Source: Erythrobacter donghaensis
Lineage (GTDB): Bacteria > Pseudomonadota > Alphaproteobacteria > Sphingomonadales > Sphingomonadaceae
Reading direction: 5' to 3'
Assembly (NCBI RefSeq): GCF_002155425.1
Contig: NZ_MUYG01000009.1
Location: forward strand, 400,868 to 464,867
DNA length: 64,000 nucleotides
In this document: one piece after another, positions 7,924 through 17,075 of the stretch
Layout of the letters: each line of letters opens with the position of its first letter
Numbering within the stretch: position 1 is the stretch's first letter
Program-made: the position numbers and the translations under genes
The notes under the pieces: model-generated
What the model saw: the letters and a program-made list of their open reading frames with translations, nothing else
Told to the model about the DNA's origin: nothing
Databases searched by the model: none

Positions 7924-9690
7924 ATGGCGCAATACGACCTCATCATCCGGGGCGGCACGATCGTCGACGGCACCGGGGCCGCCGCCTACACCGGCGATGT
8001 CGCGGTGAAGGACGGCGTGATTGTCGCCGTCGGCCGGATCGCGGGCAGCGCCGCCGAGGAGATCGACGCGCGTGGCAAGACCGTCACCCCTGGCTTCGTC
8101 GACATCCACACCCATTATGACGGGCAGGCGACCTGGGATCAGGAAATGGCGCCCTCGAGCTGGCACGGGGTGACGACCGTGGTGATGGGCAATTGCGGCG
8201 TCGGCTTCGCGCCCGCCAAGCCCGACCGTCACGAGTGGCTCATCAGTCTGATGGAGGGGGTCGAGGACATTCCCGGCACCGCTCTGGCCGAAGGGATCAC
8301 GTGGGACTGGGAGACCTTCCCCGAATATCTCGACGCGCTCGAAAAGCTGCCCCGCACGGTCGATATCGGCACCCATGTCCCCCACGGCGCGGTTCGCGCC
8401 TACGTGCTGGGGGACCGCGAGCAGCCGGGCGCGGTGCCCACGCCCGAGGACATCGCCGCCATGGCGCAGATCGTCGAGGAAGGGGTGCGTGCGGGCGCAC
8501 TGGGCTTCTCGACCTCGCGCACGGTGCTGCACAAGTCGGTCGATGGCGAACTCGTCCCCGGCACCACCGCCACGCCCGAGGAACTGATCGCGATCGGTCA
8601 CGCGATGGGCCGGGCGACCGCGGCGGGCGGCCATGCGGTGTTCGAGATGGCGAGCGATCTCAAGCGCGAATGGAATGAATTCGGCTGGATGGGGCAACTT
8701 TCGCGCGAGGCGAAGATCCCCGTCACCTTCGCCGCGCTGCAATCCATCGCCAAGGAACTCTCGCTCGACGAACAGATCGCCCAGATGCGCGCCGAGAACG
8801 ACAATGGTGCGAACATCGTCGCCCAGATTGCACTTCGAGGCAATGGCATTGTCATGGCATGGCAGGGTACCGTCCACCCCTTCCGCTTCCGCCCAAGCTG
8901 GATGGCGATCGCCGATCTGCCGTGGGAGGAGCAGCGGGCGAAACTGCTCGATCCGACGTTCAAGGCGCAAATGCTCGCCGAACCCAATGATTACACCGAC
9001 GCGCCCAAGGATATCGGCGGGGTGGTGATGGCGATCAGCATGGGCTGGACGCTGCAATTCGAAATGGACCCCGATTTCGACTACGAACCCGGCCCCGAAG
9101 CGAGCATCAACGCCCGCGCAGCTGCGGCCGGGATGGCCCCGCAGGAATATGCCTATGACCTGCTGTGCCGCGATGAGGGGCGCGGGTTCATCTACCTGCC
9201 GATCCTCAACTACGCCGACGGCAATCTGGATTTCCTGCATCCGCTCCAGCACGCTGACGACACGGTGAATTCGCTCAGCGATGGCGGCGCGCATTGCGGG
9301 ACGATCTGCGATGCGGCCTCGCCCACCTTCATGCTGGAGCACTGGGTCAAGTCGCGCCGGCGCGGGGCGCGGATCAGCCTCGAACAGGCGATCAAGCGCC
9401 AGTGCCGCGACACGGCGGTGCTTTACGGGCTTGCGGATCGCGGAGTGATCGCGCCGGGATACCTCGCCGATCTGAACGTGATCGACATGGACGCGCTCCA
9501 GCTCGGCAAGCCGTGGCTCGCCTTCGACCTTCCGGCGGGCGGCAAGCGGCTGCTTCAAAAGGCGACCGGCTATGTCGCGACGATCAAGAGCGGCGTGGTC
9601 ACCTTCCGCGACGGGCATTGGACAGGCGAAACCCCCGGCGGCCTCATCCGCGGCCCGCAGCGGGTGGAGCTTGCCGAAGCGGCGGAGTAA
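7924..9690 (+). CDS. Amidohydrolase, N-acyl-D-amino-acid deacylase (D-aminoacylase) family
   Basis: The protein has 588 residues in the amidohydrolase TIM-barrel superfamily with flanking small beta domains. Visible metal-site motifs are HTHYDGQ (about 61-67), GNCGVGFAP with the Cys typical of D-aminoacylases, and SLSDGGAHCG late in the barrel, where the Asp is the expected catalytic residue. Family members remove N-acyl groups from D-amino acids; some relatives act on other amides, so the substrate is uncertain. No signal peptide is visible, so it is probably cytosolic. The start follows a GGGAGAGA sequence. Confidence 0.88.
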   Translation: MAQYDLIIRGGTIVDGTGAAAYTGDVAVKDGVIVAVGRIAGSAAEEIDARGKTVTPGFVDIHTHYDGQATWDQEMAPSSWHGVTTVVMGNCGVGFAPAKPDRHEWLISLMEGVEDIPGTALAEGITWDWETFPEYLDALEKLPRTVDIGTHVPHGAVRAYVLGDREQPGAVPTPEDIAAMAQIVEEGVRAGALGFSTSRTVLHKSVDGELVPGTTATPEELIAIGHAMGRATAAGGHAVFEMASDLKREWNEFGWMGQLSREAKIPVTFAALQSIAKELSLDEQIAQMRAENDNGANIVAQIALRGNGIVMAWQGTVHPFRFRPSWMAIADLPWEEQRAKLLDPTFKAQMLAEPNDYTDAPKDIGGVVMAISMGWTLQFEMDPDFDYEPGPEASINARAAAAGMAPQEYAYDLLCRDEGRGFIYLPILNYADGNLDFLHPLQHADDTVNSLSDGGAHCGTICDAASPTFMLEHWVKSRRRGARISLEQAIKRQCRDTAVLYGLADRGVIAPGYLADLNVIDMDALQLGKPWLAFDLPAGGKRLLQKATGYVATIKSGVVTFRDGHWTGETPGGLIRGPQRVELAEAAE

Positions 9691-9705
9691 TCCGCCGCCG
9701 TCACA

Positions 9706-10791
9706 TCAGGGTTCGATCACGATCCCCTTGGCCGGGTCGACCGCCCCACCGATCATGGTGAGGAAGGTCGTGCGCGCACCTTCAAGACCCTTGATCCGCA
9801 CGATCTCGACCGTGCCCTCGACCGCACCCAGAAAGGCGTGCCAGGTTGCAGCGACCATCTTGCCGCCCTCGATCGGCCCATGCTCCTTGAAGAAGCTGAC
9901 GAAGTGGTGCGGCGCAAAGAACAGCTCAGGCTTGGGCCCCGCAAGACCGCCGGTTTGCCCGAACCCTGCGCCGCGCTCTTCGATATGGGTCGCGCCGACG
10001 AGGCATGAATATTTGAGCGCATCGTCATAGTGGCCGTGGATCGCAGCCAGCAGCGCCGGGTTGCCTGCGAAGTCGACCGACACCGTATCGACCACCGGCA
10101 GGCCGCCAAGATCGTCATAAGCGACAACCTGGTCGTACAGCCCGGTGCTCTCGACAAAGGCGACATTGCCCGGCGAGGTCAGCCCGATCCGCTTGATCTG
10201 CGGCGAGTTCTGCCGCGCCACGCTGGCCAGACCCATCGCCGTCTTGGACGAGGCGCTGGTGAGCACCACCTGCCCCGCCCCAAACCAGTTTTCCGAGCGC
10301 ATGAAATAGTCGATCATGAAGCCGGTCTTGAACAGCGGCCCGTAGATCATCCGCTCCGCCTCGCGCGCGGGGTCATGTTCGGGGTCTGCGGCGAGCCGGG
10401 TGTAGGCATTATAGACCGGGCTCATCGGCTGGCGATAATCGGTCATGTCGGAAAAGCCGCCCGAATGAATCTTGCCGGGGATCACGTCCAGATGCGTGGC
10501 CATCGGGAGATACCCATAGACCCGCTCGCCCACTTCGATGTCGGGACAGCGACTTTCGATCACCCGCGCATGGCCCCACATCGGGACGATGCCGAGGCCA
10601 TCAGGGGCAGGGAAGAAGTCCCAATATTTGAAACCATCGCCCACCACCGCATAGGTGACATTGTTGGCGGTAACCGAGAAACTCTCGACCGCCAAGCGCA
10701 CCGCGCCATCGGTGAGGGATCCCATTGGCACCTCGGCCAGCACGGCATCGGTGAGCGCGTCCTTGCGAACGTGAACCTGAGCGGCGTTCAT
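9706..10791 (-). CDS. DUF2855 family protein (MDR/quinone-oxidoreductase-like)
   Basis: The protein has 361 residues and is recognised as DUF2855. The N-terminal half resembles the GroES-like part of medium-chain dehydrogenases (VTANNVTYAVVGD), and the middle VVLTSASSKTAMGLA resembles a nucleotide-binding loop. Zinc ligands of true alcohol dehydrogenases are not evident. AAGGAGG precedes two candidate ATGs; the one at 10791 has better spacing than the one at 10797. It lies 28 nt downstream of dnaN on the same strand and is probably transcribed with it. Confidence 0.83.
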   Translation of the reverse strand: MNAAQVHVRKDALTDAVLAEVPMGSLTDGAVRLAVESFSVTANNVTYAVVGDGFKYWDFFPAPDGLGIVPMWGHARVIESRCPDIEVGERVYGYLPMATHLDVIPGKIHSGGFSDMTDYRQPMSPVYNAYTRLAADPEHDPAREAERMIYGPLFKTGFMIDYFMRSENWFGAGQVVLTSASSKTAMGLASVARQNSPQIKRIGLTSPGNVAFVESTGLYDQVVAYDDLGGLPVVDTVSVDFAGNPALLAAIHGHYDDALKYSCLVGATHIEERGAGFGQTGGLAGPKPELFFAPHHFVSFFKEHGPIEGGKMVAATWHAFLGAVEGTVEIVRIKGLEGARTTFLTMIGGAVDPAKGIVIEP

Positions 10792-10819
10792 CGGCATTCC
10801 CCTCCTTGTCGGGCGGGGA

Positions 10820-11947
10820 TCACACCCGCATCGGCATCAGCACATACAACGCACGGGCGGACTCGTTTTCGCGGATCAGCGTCGGCGCGCCGGCGTCGGC
10901 GAGGTGGAGTTCCACCATGTCGCTGTCGATCTGGCCGAGGATGTCCTTCAGGTAGTTGGCGTTGAAGCCGATCTCCAGCCCTTCCGAGCGGTATTCCGCC
11001 GCCAGTTCTTCCGCCGCGGTGCCGTTGTCGGGCGAAGTGACCGACAGCGTCACGCGGTCCTGATCCAGCCCGATCTTGACCGCGCGGGTCTTTTCAGTGG
11101 CGATGGTGGCCACGCGGTCGACGCCCGAGAAGAACAGCTTGGGATCGACCTTCAGCAGCTTGTCGTTGGCAGTCGGGATCACGCGGCTGTAATCGGGGAA
11201 GGTGCCGTCGATCAGCTTGGAGGTCAGCACCACCCCGCCTTCACCGCCCAGCGTGAAGCGGATCTTGCTGGCCGACAGGTCGATCAGCACATTGCTGTCG
11301 AGCGCTTCGTCGAGCAGCTTGCGCAGCTCGCCCACGGCTTTGCGCGGCACAATCACATCGGGCATTCCGGCGGCGCCTTCGGGGCGCGGCAGGGTGAAGC
11401 GCGCGAGGCGGTGGCCGTCGGTGGCGGCGGCCTTCAGCAGCGGCTCGTCCTCGTCGGTGACGTGGAGGAAGATGCCGTTGAGATAGTAGCGCGTTTCCTC
11501 GGTCGAGATCGCGAAACGGGTGCGGTCGATCAGCTCGGCGAGCATCCGCGCCGGGATTTCGAAGCTGGTCGGCAGATCGCCTTCAACAATCACCGGAAAA
11601 TCGTCGCGCGGCAGGGTCGGCAGCTTGAAGTTCGACCGGCCGGCCTTGACCTCCAACCGGTTGTCGCTGGTGGTGAGGCTGACCTGGCTACCCTCGGGCA
11701 GCTTCCTCGCAATATCGAACAGCAAGTGCGCCGAAACGGTGATCGCACCGGGCTGATCGACCGAGGAGGCGCTCATGGTTTCAACCACTTGCAGATCGAG
11801 GTCGGTCGCCATCACCCGCACGCCGCCGCCGAGGTCGGCATCGATCAGAACGTTGGAAAGGATCGGGATGGTGTTGCGGCGCTCCACCACCGATTGCACG
11901 TGGGAAAGGCACCGCAGCAGCGTCGCGCGTTCGATCGTGGCCTTCAT
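10820..11947 (-). CDS. dnaN: DNA polymerase III sliding clamp (beta subunit)
   Basis: The protein has 375 residues, a full-length beta clamp with three repeated clamp domains. The opening MKATIERATLLRCLSHVQ and the closing VLMPMRV are typical. The clamp encircles DNA and tethers polymerase III and repair polymerases. In many bacteria dnaN sits beside dnaA at the origin; here it follows fabG, with a 161-bp gap (11948-12108) that may contain its own promoter, and no dnaA or DnaA-box cluster was seen. Confidence 0.97.
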   Translation of the reverse strand: MKATIERATLLRCLSHVQSVVERRNTIPILSNVLIDADLGGGVRVMATDLDLQVVETMSASSVDQPGAITVSAHLLFDIARKLPEGSQVSLTTSDNRLEVKAGRSNFKLPTLPRDDFPVIVEGDLPTSFEIPARMLAELIDRTRFAISTEETRYYLNGIFLHVTDEDEPLLKAAATDGHRLARFTLPRPEGAAGMPDVIVPRKAVGELRKLLDEALDSNVLIDLSASKIRFTLGGEGGVVLTSKLIDGTFPDYSRVIPTANDKLLKVDPKLFFSGVDRVATIATEKTRAVKIGLDQDRVTLSVTSPDNGTAAEELAAEYRSEGLEIGFNANYLKDILGQIDSDMVELHLADAGAPTLIRENESARALYVLMPMRV

Positions 11948-12108
11948 CGCTTGTCCCTATCGGTCCTGTGTATGGCAAAGGGGCGAAGGAATCGCCCTCA
12001 AGCGCCGGAAAGTCATGCAAACCTTAGCGTGGGTGGCGCGTCGGGCAAGTTGGCGGCTTTGCGAGGGGCGACGCGGCTGGGGATAAGGGGGCGCAAGAGG
12101 CCCTCGCC

Positions 12109-12873
12109 CTACCCCAGCATCGCCATCCCGCCGTTCACGTGGAGCGTTTCGCCCGTTACGTATGCGGCCTCGCGGCTGGCGAGGAAGGCGACGGCAGCGC
12201 CGATCTCGCTCCCCTCTCCCATGCGGCCCATCGGGATACGCCCGTTGATCGCGGCCTGCTGCTTCTCGTCGAGTGCGGCGGTCATCGCGGTGCGGATGAA
12301 GCCGGGGGCGACGCAATTGGCGGTGATCCCGCGGCTGGCGACTTCCTGCGCGAAGGCCTTGGTCATGCCGGTGAGGCCCGCCTTGGCGGCGCAGTAGTTC
12401 ATCTGGCCCGGATTGCCGGTCGCGCCGACGACGCTGGTGATGTTGATGATCCGCCCGAAGCGCGCCTTCATCATTGGGCGCGCCGCGGCACGCATCAGGC
12501 GGAAGCTGGCTTCGAGGTTGATGCGGATCACCTGATCCCATTCCTCGTCCTTCATCCGCATGCCCAGGTTGTCGCGGGTGATGCCGGCGTTGTTCACGAG
12601 GATGTCGATCGTCCCCAGCGTGTCGAGCGTCGCCGGGATCAGCTCTTCGACCTGGGTTGGATTGCCCAGATCGCAGGTGATCTCGACATGACCATCGTGG
12701 TCGTGGTGCGGATAGGCTTCGTTGAGCTCGTCGCGGAAGGCGCGCAGCTTGGCCGCGCTCGATCCCGAAAGCGCGAGCCGAGCGCCCTGGCTGGCCAGCG
12801 CATGCGCGATGCTCGACCCGATCCCGCCGCTGGCGCCTGTCACCAGCGCATTCATGCCCTTCAGGGAAAACAT
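12109..12873 (-). CDS. fabG: 3-oxoacyl-ACP reductase
   Basis: The protein has 254 residues, a classical short-chain dehydrogenase. It has the Rossmann motif TGASGGIG (12-19), NNAG, and the catalytic triad Ser147, Tyr160 and Lys164 in the YCAAK motif. The C-terminal LHVNGGMAML is typical of FabG. It reduces 3-ketoacyl-ACP with NADPH in fatty-acid elongation. It lies downstream of fabD with one small secreted-protein gene between, all on one strand. Confidence 0.94.
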   Translation of the reverse strand: MFSLKGMNALVTGASGGIGSSIAHALASQGARLALSGSSAAKLRAFRDELNEAYPHHDHDGHVEITCDLGNPTQVEELIPATLDTLGTIDILVNNAGITRDNLGMRMKDEEWDQVIRINLEASFRLMRAAARPMMKARFGRIINITSVVGATGNPGQMNYCAAKAGLTGMTKAFAQEVASRGITANCVAPGFIRTAMTAALDEKQQAAINGRIPMGRMGEGSEIGAAVAFLASREAAYVTGETLHVNGGMAMLG

Positions 12874-12885
12874 TCCGCCCCGCTC

Positions 12886-13464
12886 CTATTGTGCCGTAAA
12901 GGTGCGCATGCTGGTGCGCTGCATCGCCTTGGTTGCGAGAAAGGCCCCGACATATTCGGCCTTCGTCACATCCAGCCCCAGCCCAGTTTCGACCATGAAG
13001 GCGCCGAACACCACCGCATTATCATTGCTGACCGTGGCATCGCCGCCCGTCATTCCGATCATGACCTGCTCCTCGATGGCGGTCCACAGCTTGGTGCGAT
13101 CCCCCTTGGCGAGCGCGGCCTCGACCTTAGCGATTTCCGCCGGCGTGAGCGGTCCATGACGGCGCATCCCGATTTCCATCAAGCGGCCCAGTTCGAACAG
13201 GATCGCAGGCTGGAGATCGGCCTGCTCCCATTGCAGCTGGTCGCCGCACTGCATCGCGGTGCTGCCAACCAGCGCGCCGAGCTGGTTCAGCGCCGGATTG
13301 TCGCCGCCGCTCAGGAGATCGATCTGCGGCAGCAGGCCATCGATCTGCGCGCGCTGTTCGGGGGTGTAGGCCTGTTCGGCGCAGGCCAGTTCCTTGACAT
13401 CGCCCGCGTGCCCGGGCGCAGCGATTATCAATGCCGCGCCCGCCAGCACAAACAATCCGCGCAT
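12886..13464 (-). CDS. Hypothetical secreted protein between fabD and fabG
   Basis: The protein has 192 residues with an N-terminal signal peptide (about 1-20, ending GHA). The mature part is mostly helical, contains two Cys residues (in LACAEQ and MQCGDQ) that could form a disulfide, and has no domain I recognise. Its ATG overlaps the fabD stop by one base (TGATG); a GTG at 13467 is an alternative. Placement inside a fatty-acid synthesis operon suggests coupled expression rather than a known function. Confidence 0.72.
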   Translation of the reverse strand: MRGLFVLAGAALIIAAPGHAGDVKELACAEQAYTPEQRAQIDGLLPQIDLLSGGDNPALNQLGALVGSTAMQCGDQLQWEQADLQPAILFELGRLMEIGMRRHGPLTPAEIAKVEAALAKGDRTKLWTAIEEQVMIGMTGGDATVSNDNAVVFGAFMVETGLGLDVTKAEYVGAFLATKAMQRTSMRTFTAQ

Positions 13465-14402
13465 CACAGCATCTCCTTCGCAAAGGCCTCGAGATCCTGC
13501 ATGGTCACGAGGCTGGTCACCTGCGCGTCCTTGTCGGTCCGACCGACCATCGGCCCGACCACCTTGCCGCCCAGTTCGACGAAGCTTTCCACCCCATCGG
13601 CGCGCATGGCAAGCACAGTTTCCCGCCAGCGAACCCGGCCAGTGACCTGTTCGACCAGCAGCTTGCGGCTTTCCTCGGGGTCAGTGACGGGCGCAGCGGT
13701 GACGTTGGCGTAGAGCGGTACCGCCAGCGCGCCGGGCGGGGTTGCGGCAAGGGCATGGGCCATGCGTTCTGCCGCCGGGGCCATCAGCGAGGAATGAAAC
13801 GGGGCCGAGACATTAAGGATCATGCCGCGCTTGATCCCGAATTCCTTCACCAGCCCGACCGCCCGCTCGATTGCCCCCGTGTGGCCCGAGATCACCACCT
13901 GCGACGGGTCGTTGTCGTTGGCGACTTCGCAAACTTGACCTTGCGCGGCAGCCTCGGCCAGCGCCTTCGCCTGCTCGACATTGGCGCCCAGCAGCACCGC
14001 CATCGTGCCCTCGCCAAGCGGCACGGCGGCCTGCATCGCCCATCCGCGCAGCTTCAGGAGGCGCGCGGCGTCGGTCAGCTTGAACGCCCCGATCGCGGCG
14101 AGCGCGGTGTATTCGCCGAGCGAGTGGCCCGCGACGCAGTTCGCCTGTTCGAGCAGCTTCACGCCGAAATCGCGCTCGAGCACGCGCAGGGTGGCGATGG
14201 CATTGGCCATGATCGCGGGCTGGGCGTTTTCGGTCAGCGTGAGGCGGTCTTCAGGCCCCTCGCGCATCATCGCCGAAAGGTTCTGCCGCAGCGCATCGTC
14301 GACCTCGCCGAACACGTCGCGTGCCGCTTCGCTCGCCGCGGCAAGCTCCGCGCCCATGCCGACCTTCTGGCTCCCCTGCCCCGGAAAAATGAACGCGCGC
14401 AT
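13464..14402 (-). CDS. fabD: Malonyl-CoA:ACP transacylase
   Basis: The protein has 312 residues. The start MRAFIFPGQGSQKVGMG is typical; an ATG four codons upstream (14414) is less well placed relative to the GGATGGGG sequence. The nucleophile is Ser94 in AGHSLGEY, and His204 in SAPFHSSLM completes the catalytic pair. It loads malonyl groups onto acyl carrier protein for fatty-acid synthesis. It is the first gene of a minus-strand run leading to fabG and dnaN. Confidence 0.95.
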   Translation of the reverse strand: MRAFIFPGQGSQKVGMGAELAAASEAARDVFGEVDDALRQNLSAMMREGPEDRLTLTENAQPAIMANAIATLRVLERDFGVKLLEQANCVAGHSLGEYTALAAIGAFKLTDAARLLKLRGWAMQAAVPLGEGTMAVLLGANVEQAKALAEAAAQGQVCEVANDNDPSQVVISGHTGAIERAVGLVKEFGIKRGMILNVSAPFHSSLMAPAAERMAHALAATPPGALAVPLYANVTAAPVTDPEESRKLLVEQVTGRVRWRETVLAMRADGVESFVELGGKVVGPMVGRTDKDAQVTSLVTMQDLEAFAKEML

Positions 14403-14437
14403 ATCAGACCCCATCCGTTATGATTTGGGGCGCGCCG

Positions 14438-15268
14438 TTACGTCCGCACGGGCGGGCTGGCAAGGCCGAAGGGTACAACCCTGTTGGCAGAATAGTGCCC
14501 GATCAGCGCCCGGCCGAGGTAGGGCACGCCCATACGCGCGCACCAGAATTGCGCGATTTCTTCCTCGGTCTGACCGAATTCGACGTAGTTTTCCGGCACA
14601 TCGGTGATCGCGCCCAGCCTGAGACCGGCCAGCCGCGGCAGCGTTCCGGCCAGGTGGAAGAACAGGCGGTCGACCGAATACATGTGCTCAGCCACTTCCT
14701 CGACCATCAGCACGTGGCCGGTAAGGTCGGGCATCATCTGCGTGCCGGTCAGCATCGCCAGCGTGATGAGGTTGAAGGCCGCCGCCGGGGTCGTGCCGTC
14801 GAGGCTGGGTTCGACCCCGCTGGTGTCGCCCTCGAGCCAGCGCAGCACCCGCCGGATCGCCTCGCGCCCGCCTTCGGACCGGGAACTCACCGGCATGTGG
14901 CCGTGGACGCACTGGCCGATGCGCGCCTTGTAGAGCGCGGCAAGCAAGTAGCCCGCGTCCGAAAAGCCGACATAGGTCTTGGCCCGCGCCGCCTCGTTCA
15001 TCCGCACCACCGCCGCCTCGGCAATGCGGTTCGAGCCGTAGCCGCCCTTGGCGAACCACACGACATCGAAGGCCGGATCATTGGCGCAGTCGAGCAACGC
15101 GGTCAGGCGGGTGAGATCGTCCCCGGCGAAGTGGCCGTGCTGCGCGAAGCACTGTTCGTGGAAGGTAACGCGCACCTGCGGGAATTCGGCGGCGACCAAT
15201 TGTTCGAGCGCCGCCTGCTGTTCGCGGGTGATGGGCGTGGCGGGTGCGCAGATGGCGATATTCGTCAT
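14438..15268 (-). CDS. LD-carboxypeptidase (peptidase family S66)
   Basis: The protein has 276 residues and no signal peptide, so it should act in the cytosol. The nucleophilic Ser is in AKGGYGSNRI, the Glu in LMVEEVAEHMYSVDR, and the His in GHYSANRVVPFG, giving the Ser-Glu-His triad of S66. LdcA-type enzymes remove the terminal D-Ala from recycled muropeptide tetrapeptides. It is divergent from a MurC/Mpl-like ligase with a 56-bp intergenic region. Together they suggest cell-wall recycling. MccF-like self-immunity peptidases share the fold and are the main alternative. Confidence 0.86.
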   Translation of the reverse strand: MTNIAICAPATPITREQQAALEQLVAAEFPQVRVTFHEQCFAQHGHFAGDDLTRLTALLDCANDPAFDVVWFAKGGYGSNRIAEAAVVRMNEAARAKTYVGFSDAGYLLAALYKARIGQCVHGHMPVSSRSEGGREAIRRVLRWLEGDTSGVEPSLDGTTPAAAFNLITLAMLTGTQMMPDLTGHVLMVEEVAEHMYSVDRLFFHLAGTLPRLAGLRLGAITDVPENYVEFGQTEEEIAQFWCARMGVPYLGRALIGHYSANRVVPFGLASPPVRT

Positions 15269-15324
15269 GTGCCCCAGACTATGGCGCTTGTCAGGGGGCG
15301 CGCAAGCCAATAACCCAATGCGAT

Positions 15325-16752
15325 ATGGATAACGGGATCATCGCCGGGTCGCTCGCAGGGCGGCCGCTGTTCTTCTGCGGCATCGGCGGGTCCGGAATGC
15401 TGCCGCTGGCGCAGATCGCGCATGGGCTTGGCCACCCTGTTGCAGGGTCGGATCGCAGCCGCGATCAGGGCCGCACGCCCGAAAAATTCGTCTGGATGGA
15501 AAGCGCGGGCTTCACCCTGTTTCCGCAGGACGGCAGCGGCGTGTCCTCACCAGAGCAAGTGCTGATCGCCTCTGCCGCAATCGAGGACAGCGTGCCTGAA
15601 GTGGTCCGCGCGCGCGAACTTGGCTGCCCGCGCCTCAGCCGCGCCGAGCTGCTATCGCACCTGTTCAACGCCGCCGATTTCTCGGTCGCGGTCGGCGGCA
15701 CCTCTGGCAAGTCCACCGTCACCGGGATGATCGCCTGGATCCTGACCGAAATGGGCCATGACCCGACGGTCATGAACGGCGCGGTGATGAAAAACTTCAT
15801 CTCGCCCGCAAGCCCCTTCGCCTCGGCCCGGATCGGATCGCGCGACCTGTTCGTCAGCGAGGTGGACGAGAGCGACGGCTCGATCGCGCTCTACCGCCCG
15901 ACCATCGGCGTGCTGCTCAATGTCAGCCTCGATCACAAGACCATCGAGGAATTGCGCGTGCTGTTCGGCAATTTCGTCGGCAAGGCCGGGACAGCGGTGA
16001 TCAATCTCGATAGCGCGGAGGCTGGTTATCTCGTCCCCCGCGCGCAGAAAAAGGTGACCTTCGGGGTCAGAATACGCTCCGCCGATATCACGGTAGATCC
16101 GGATTCGATCGACCAGAGCGAGCTCGGCCTGCGCGCGGCGGTGATCGACAACCGCAAGCGCGAGGTGTTTCCGCTGATCCTGCCGATGCCGGGCCTGCAC
16201 AACCTCTCCAACGCCCTGGCGGCCATCGCGGCGGCGAGCGCGGCGGGGATCGCGGTGGGCCATGCCACCTATGCCTTGCGCAGTTTTCAGGGGCTGGCAC
16301 GGCGCTTCGAGGTGATCGGCACGACCCCGTCCGGCACCACGGTAATCGACGATTTCGGCCACAACCCGGAAAAATGCGCCGCCACCCTGCGCACGCTCAA
16401 GGCGACCCCCGGCCGGGTGGTCGCCTTCTTCCAGCCTCACGGCTACGGCCCCTTGCGCCAGATGGGTGAGGAACTCGCCGCGACTTTCGTGCGTGAGCTT
16501 GGGCCGGACGATGTGACGCTGATGTGCGACCCGGTCTATTTCGGCGGCACGGTGGATCGCTCTGTCGGCAGCGAGCGGATCGTGGCGCTGATCAAGGACG
16601 CTGGCGGTTCGGCCGAGCATATCCCTGCCCGCGAGGACTGCGGCGACCGGATCGCGGCCCTCGCCCGCCCCGGCGACCGGATCGTGGTGATGGGCGCGCG
16701 CGACGACACGCTGACGGAGTTTGCGCGATCGCTTCTCCCCCGCCTCCCCTGA
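15325..16752 (+). CDS. Mur ligase family protein (MurC/Mpl-like)
   Basis: The protein has 475 residues. The N-terminal Rossmann domain has FFCGIGGSGM, the central ATPase domain has GGTSGKSTVTGMI as P-loop followed by EVDESDGS and NVSLDHK, and the C-terminal ligase domain has DDFGHNPEK and MGARDD. This is the full three-domain layout of UDP-N-acetylmuramate ligases. The P-loop differs from the usual MurC/Mpl GTHGKT by Ser for His and Ser for Thr. The biosynthetic murC normally lies in the dcw cluster, so this is more likely a paralog or an Mpl-like recycling ligase; the divergent LD-carboxypeptidase supports that. Confidence 0.82.
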   Translation: MDNGIIAGSLAGRPLFFCGIGGSGMLPLAQIAHGLGHPVAGSDRSRDQGRTPEKFVWMESAGFTLFPQDGSGVSSPEQVLIASAAIEDSVPEVVRARELGCPRLSRAELLSHLFNAADFSVAVGGTSGKSTVTGMIAWILTEMGHDPTVMNGAVMKNFISPASPFASARIGSRDLFVSEVDESDGSIALYRPTIGVLLNVSLDHKTIEELRVLFGNFVGKAGTAVINLDSAEAGYLVPRAQKKVTFGVRIRSADITVDPDSIDQSELGLRAAVIDNRKREVFPLILPMPGLHNLSNALAAIAAASAAGIAVGHATYALRSFQGLARRFEVIGTTPSGTTVIDDFGHNPEKCAATLRTLKATPGRVVAFFQPHGYGPLRQMGEELAATFVRELGPDDVTLMCDPVYFGGTVDRSVGSERIVALIKDAGGSAEHIPAREDCGDRIAALARPGDRIVVMGARDDTLTEFARSLLPRLP

Positions 16753-16787
16753 GCCTCTACGCCCGCGCGCGCCGCCATGCCTGGTAC

Positions 16788-17039
16788 ATGGCGGGAACGC
16801 TCGTGTTCTCGCTGCTGCTGATCGCGACGACCGACCAGCTGTTTGGCCATTCGACGCTCGCCTTCGCCGCGGCCATCGTGCTGCTGTTTGTCGTCAACCG
16901 CCCGATCCTCGGCTTCAACTGCCCGAGGTGCGGCAAGAACGCGTTCTTTCGCGGCCGGTTCGCGGTGGTCTGGCCCAACCGCATCTGCACCCGGTGTGGG
17001 CTCGATCTCGACGAGGCCCCGCCTTCGCAAAATCGCTGA
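16788..17039 (+). CDS. Small membrane protein with a C-terminal zinc ribbon
   Basis: The protein has 83 residues from the first in-frame ATG. Two adjacent hydrophobic stretches (about 3-18 and 22-42) are followed by FNCPRCGKNAFF and RICTRCGLDLD, two CxxC knuckles that should bind zinc. No named family is recognised. It starts 36 nt after the Mur-like ligase and ends 37 nt before the acyl-CoA synthetase. A longer form using a non-ATG start inside the end of the ligase is possible, because residues just upstream (SLYARARRHAWY) also look protein-like. Confidence 0.62.
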   Translation: MAGTLVFSLLLIATTDQLFGHSTLAFAAAIVLLFVVNRPILGFNCPRCGKNAFFRGRFAVVWPNRICTRCGLDLDEAPPSQNR

Positions 17040-17075
17040 TGGCTGCGCGGACGGGGCAAGTGTAGCCAGTCGTCC

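Noticed and set aside
7906..9618. 570-codon minus-strand frame opposite the aminoacylase-like gene
   Set aside because: Antisense artefact of high-GC coding DNA; the plus strand carries the amidohydrolase motifs.
10820..12108. Possible replication origin near dnaN
   Set aside because: No dnaA, no cluster of DnaA boxes and no AT-rich unwinding region were seen; neighbours are fatty-acid genes.
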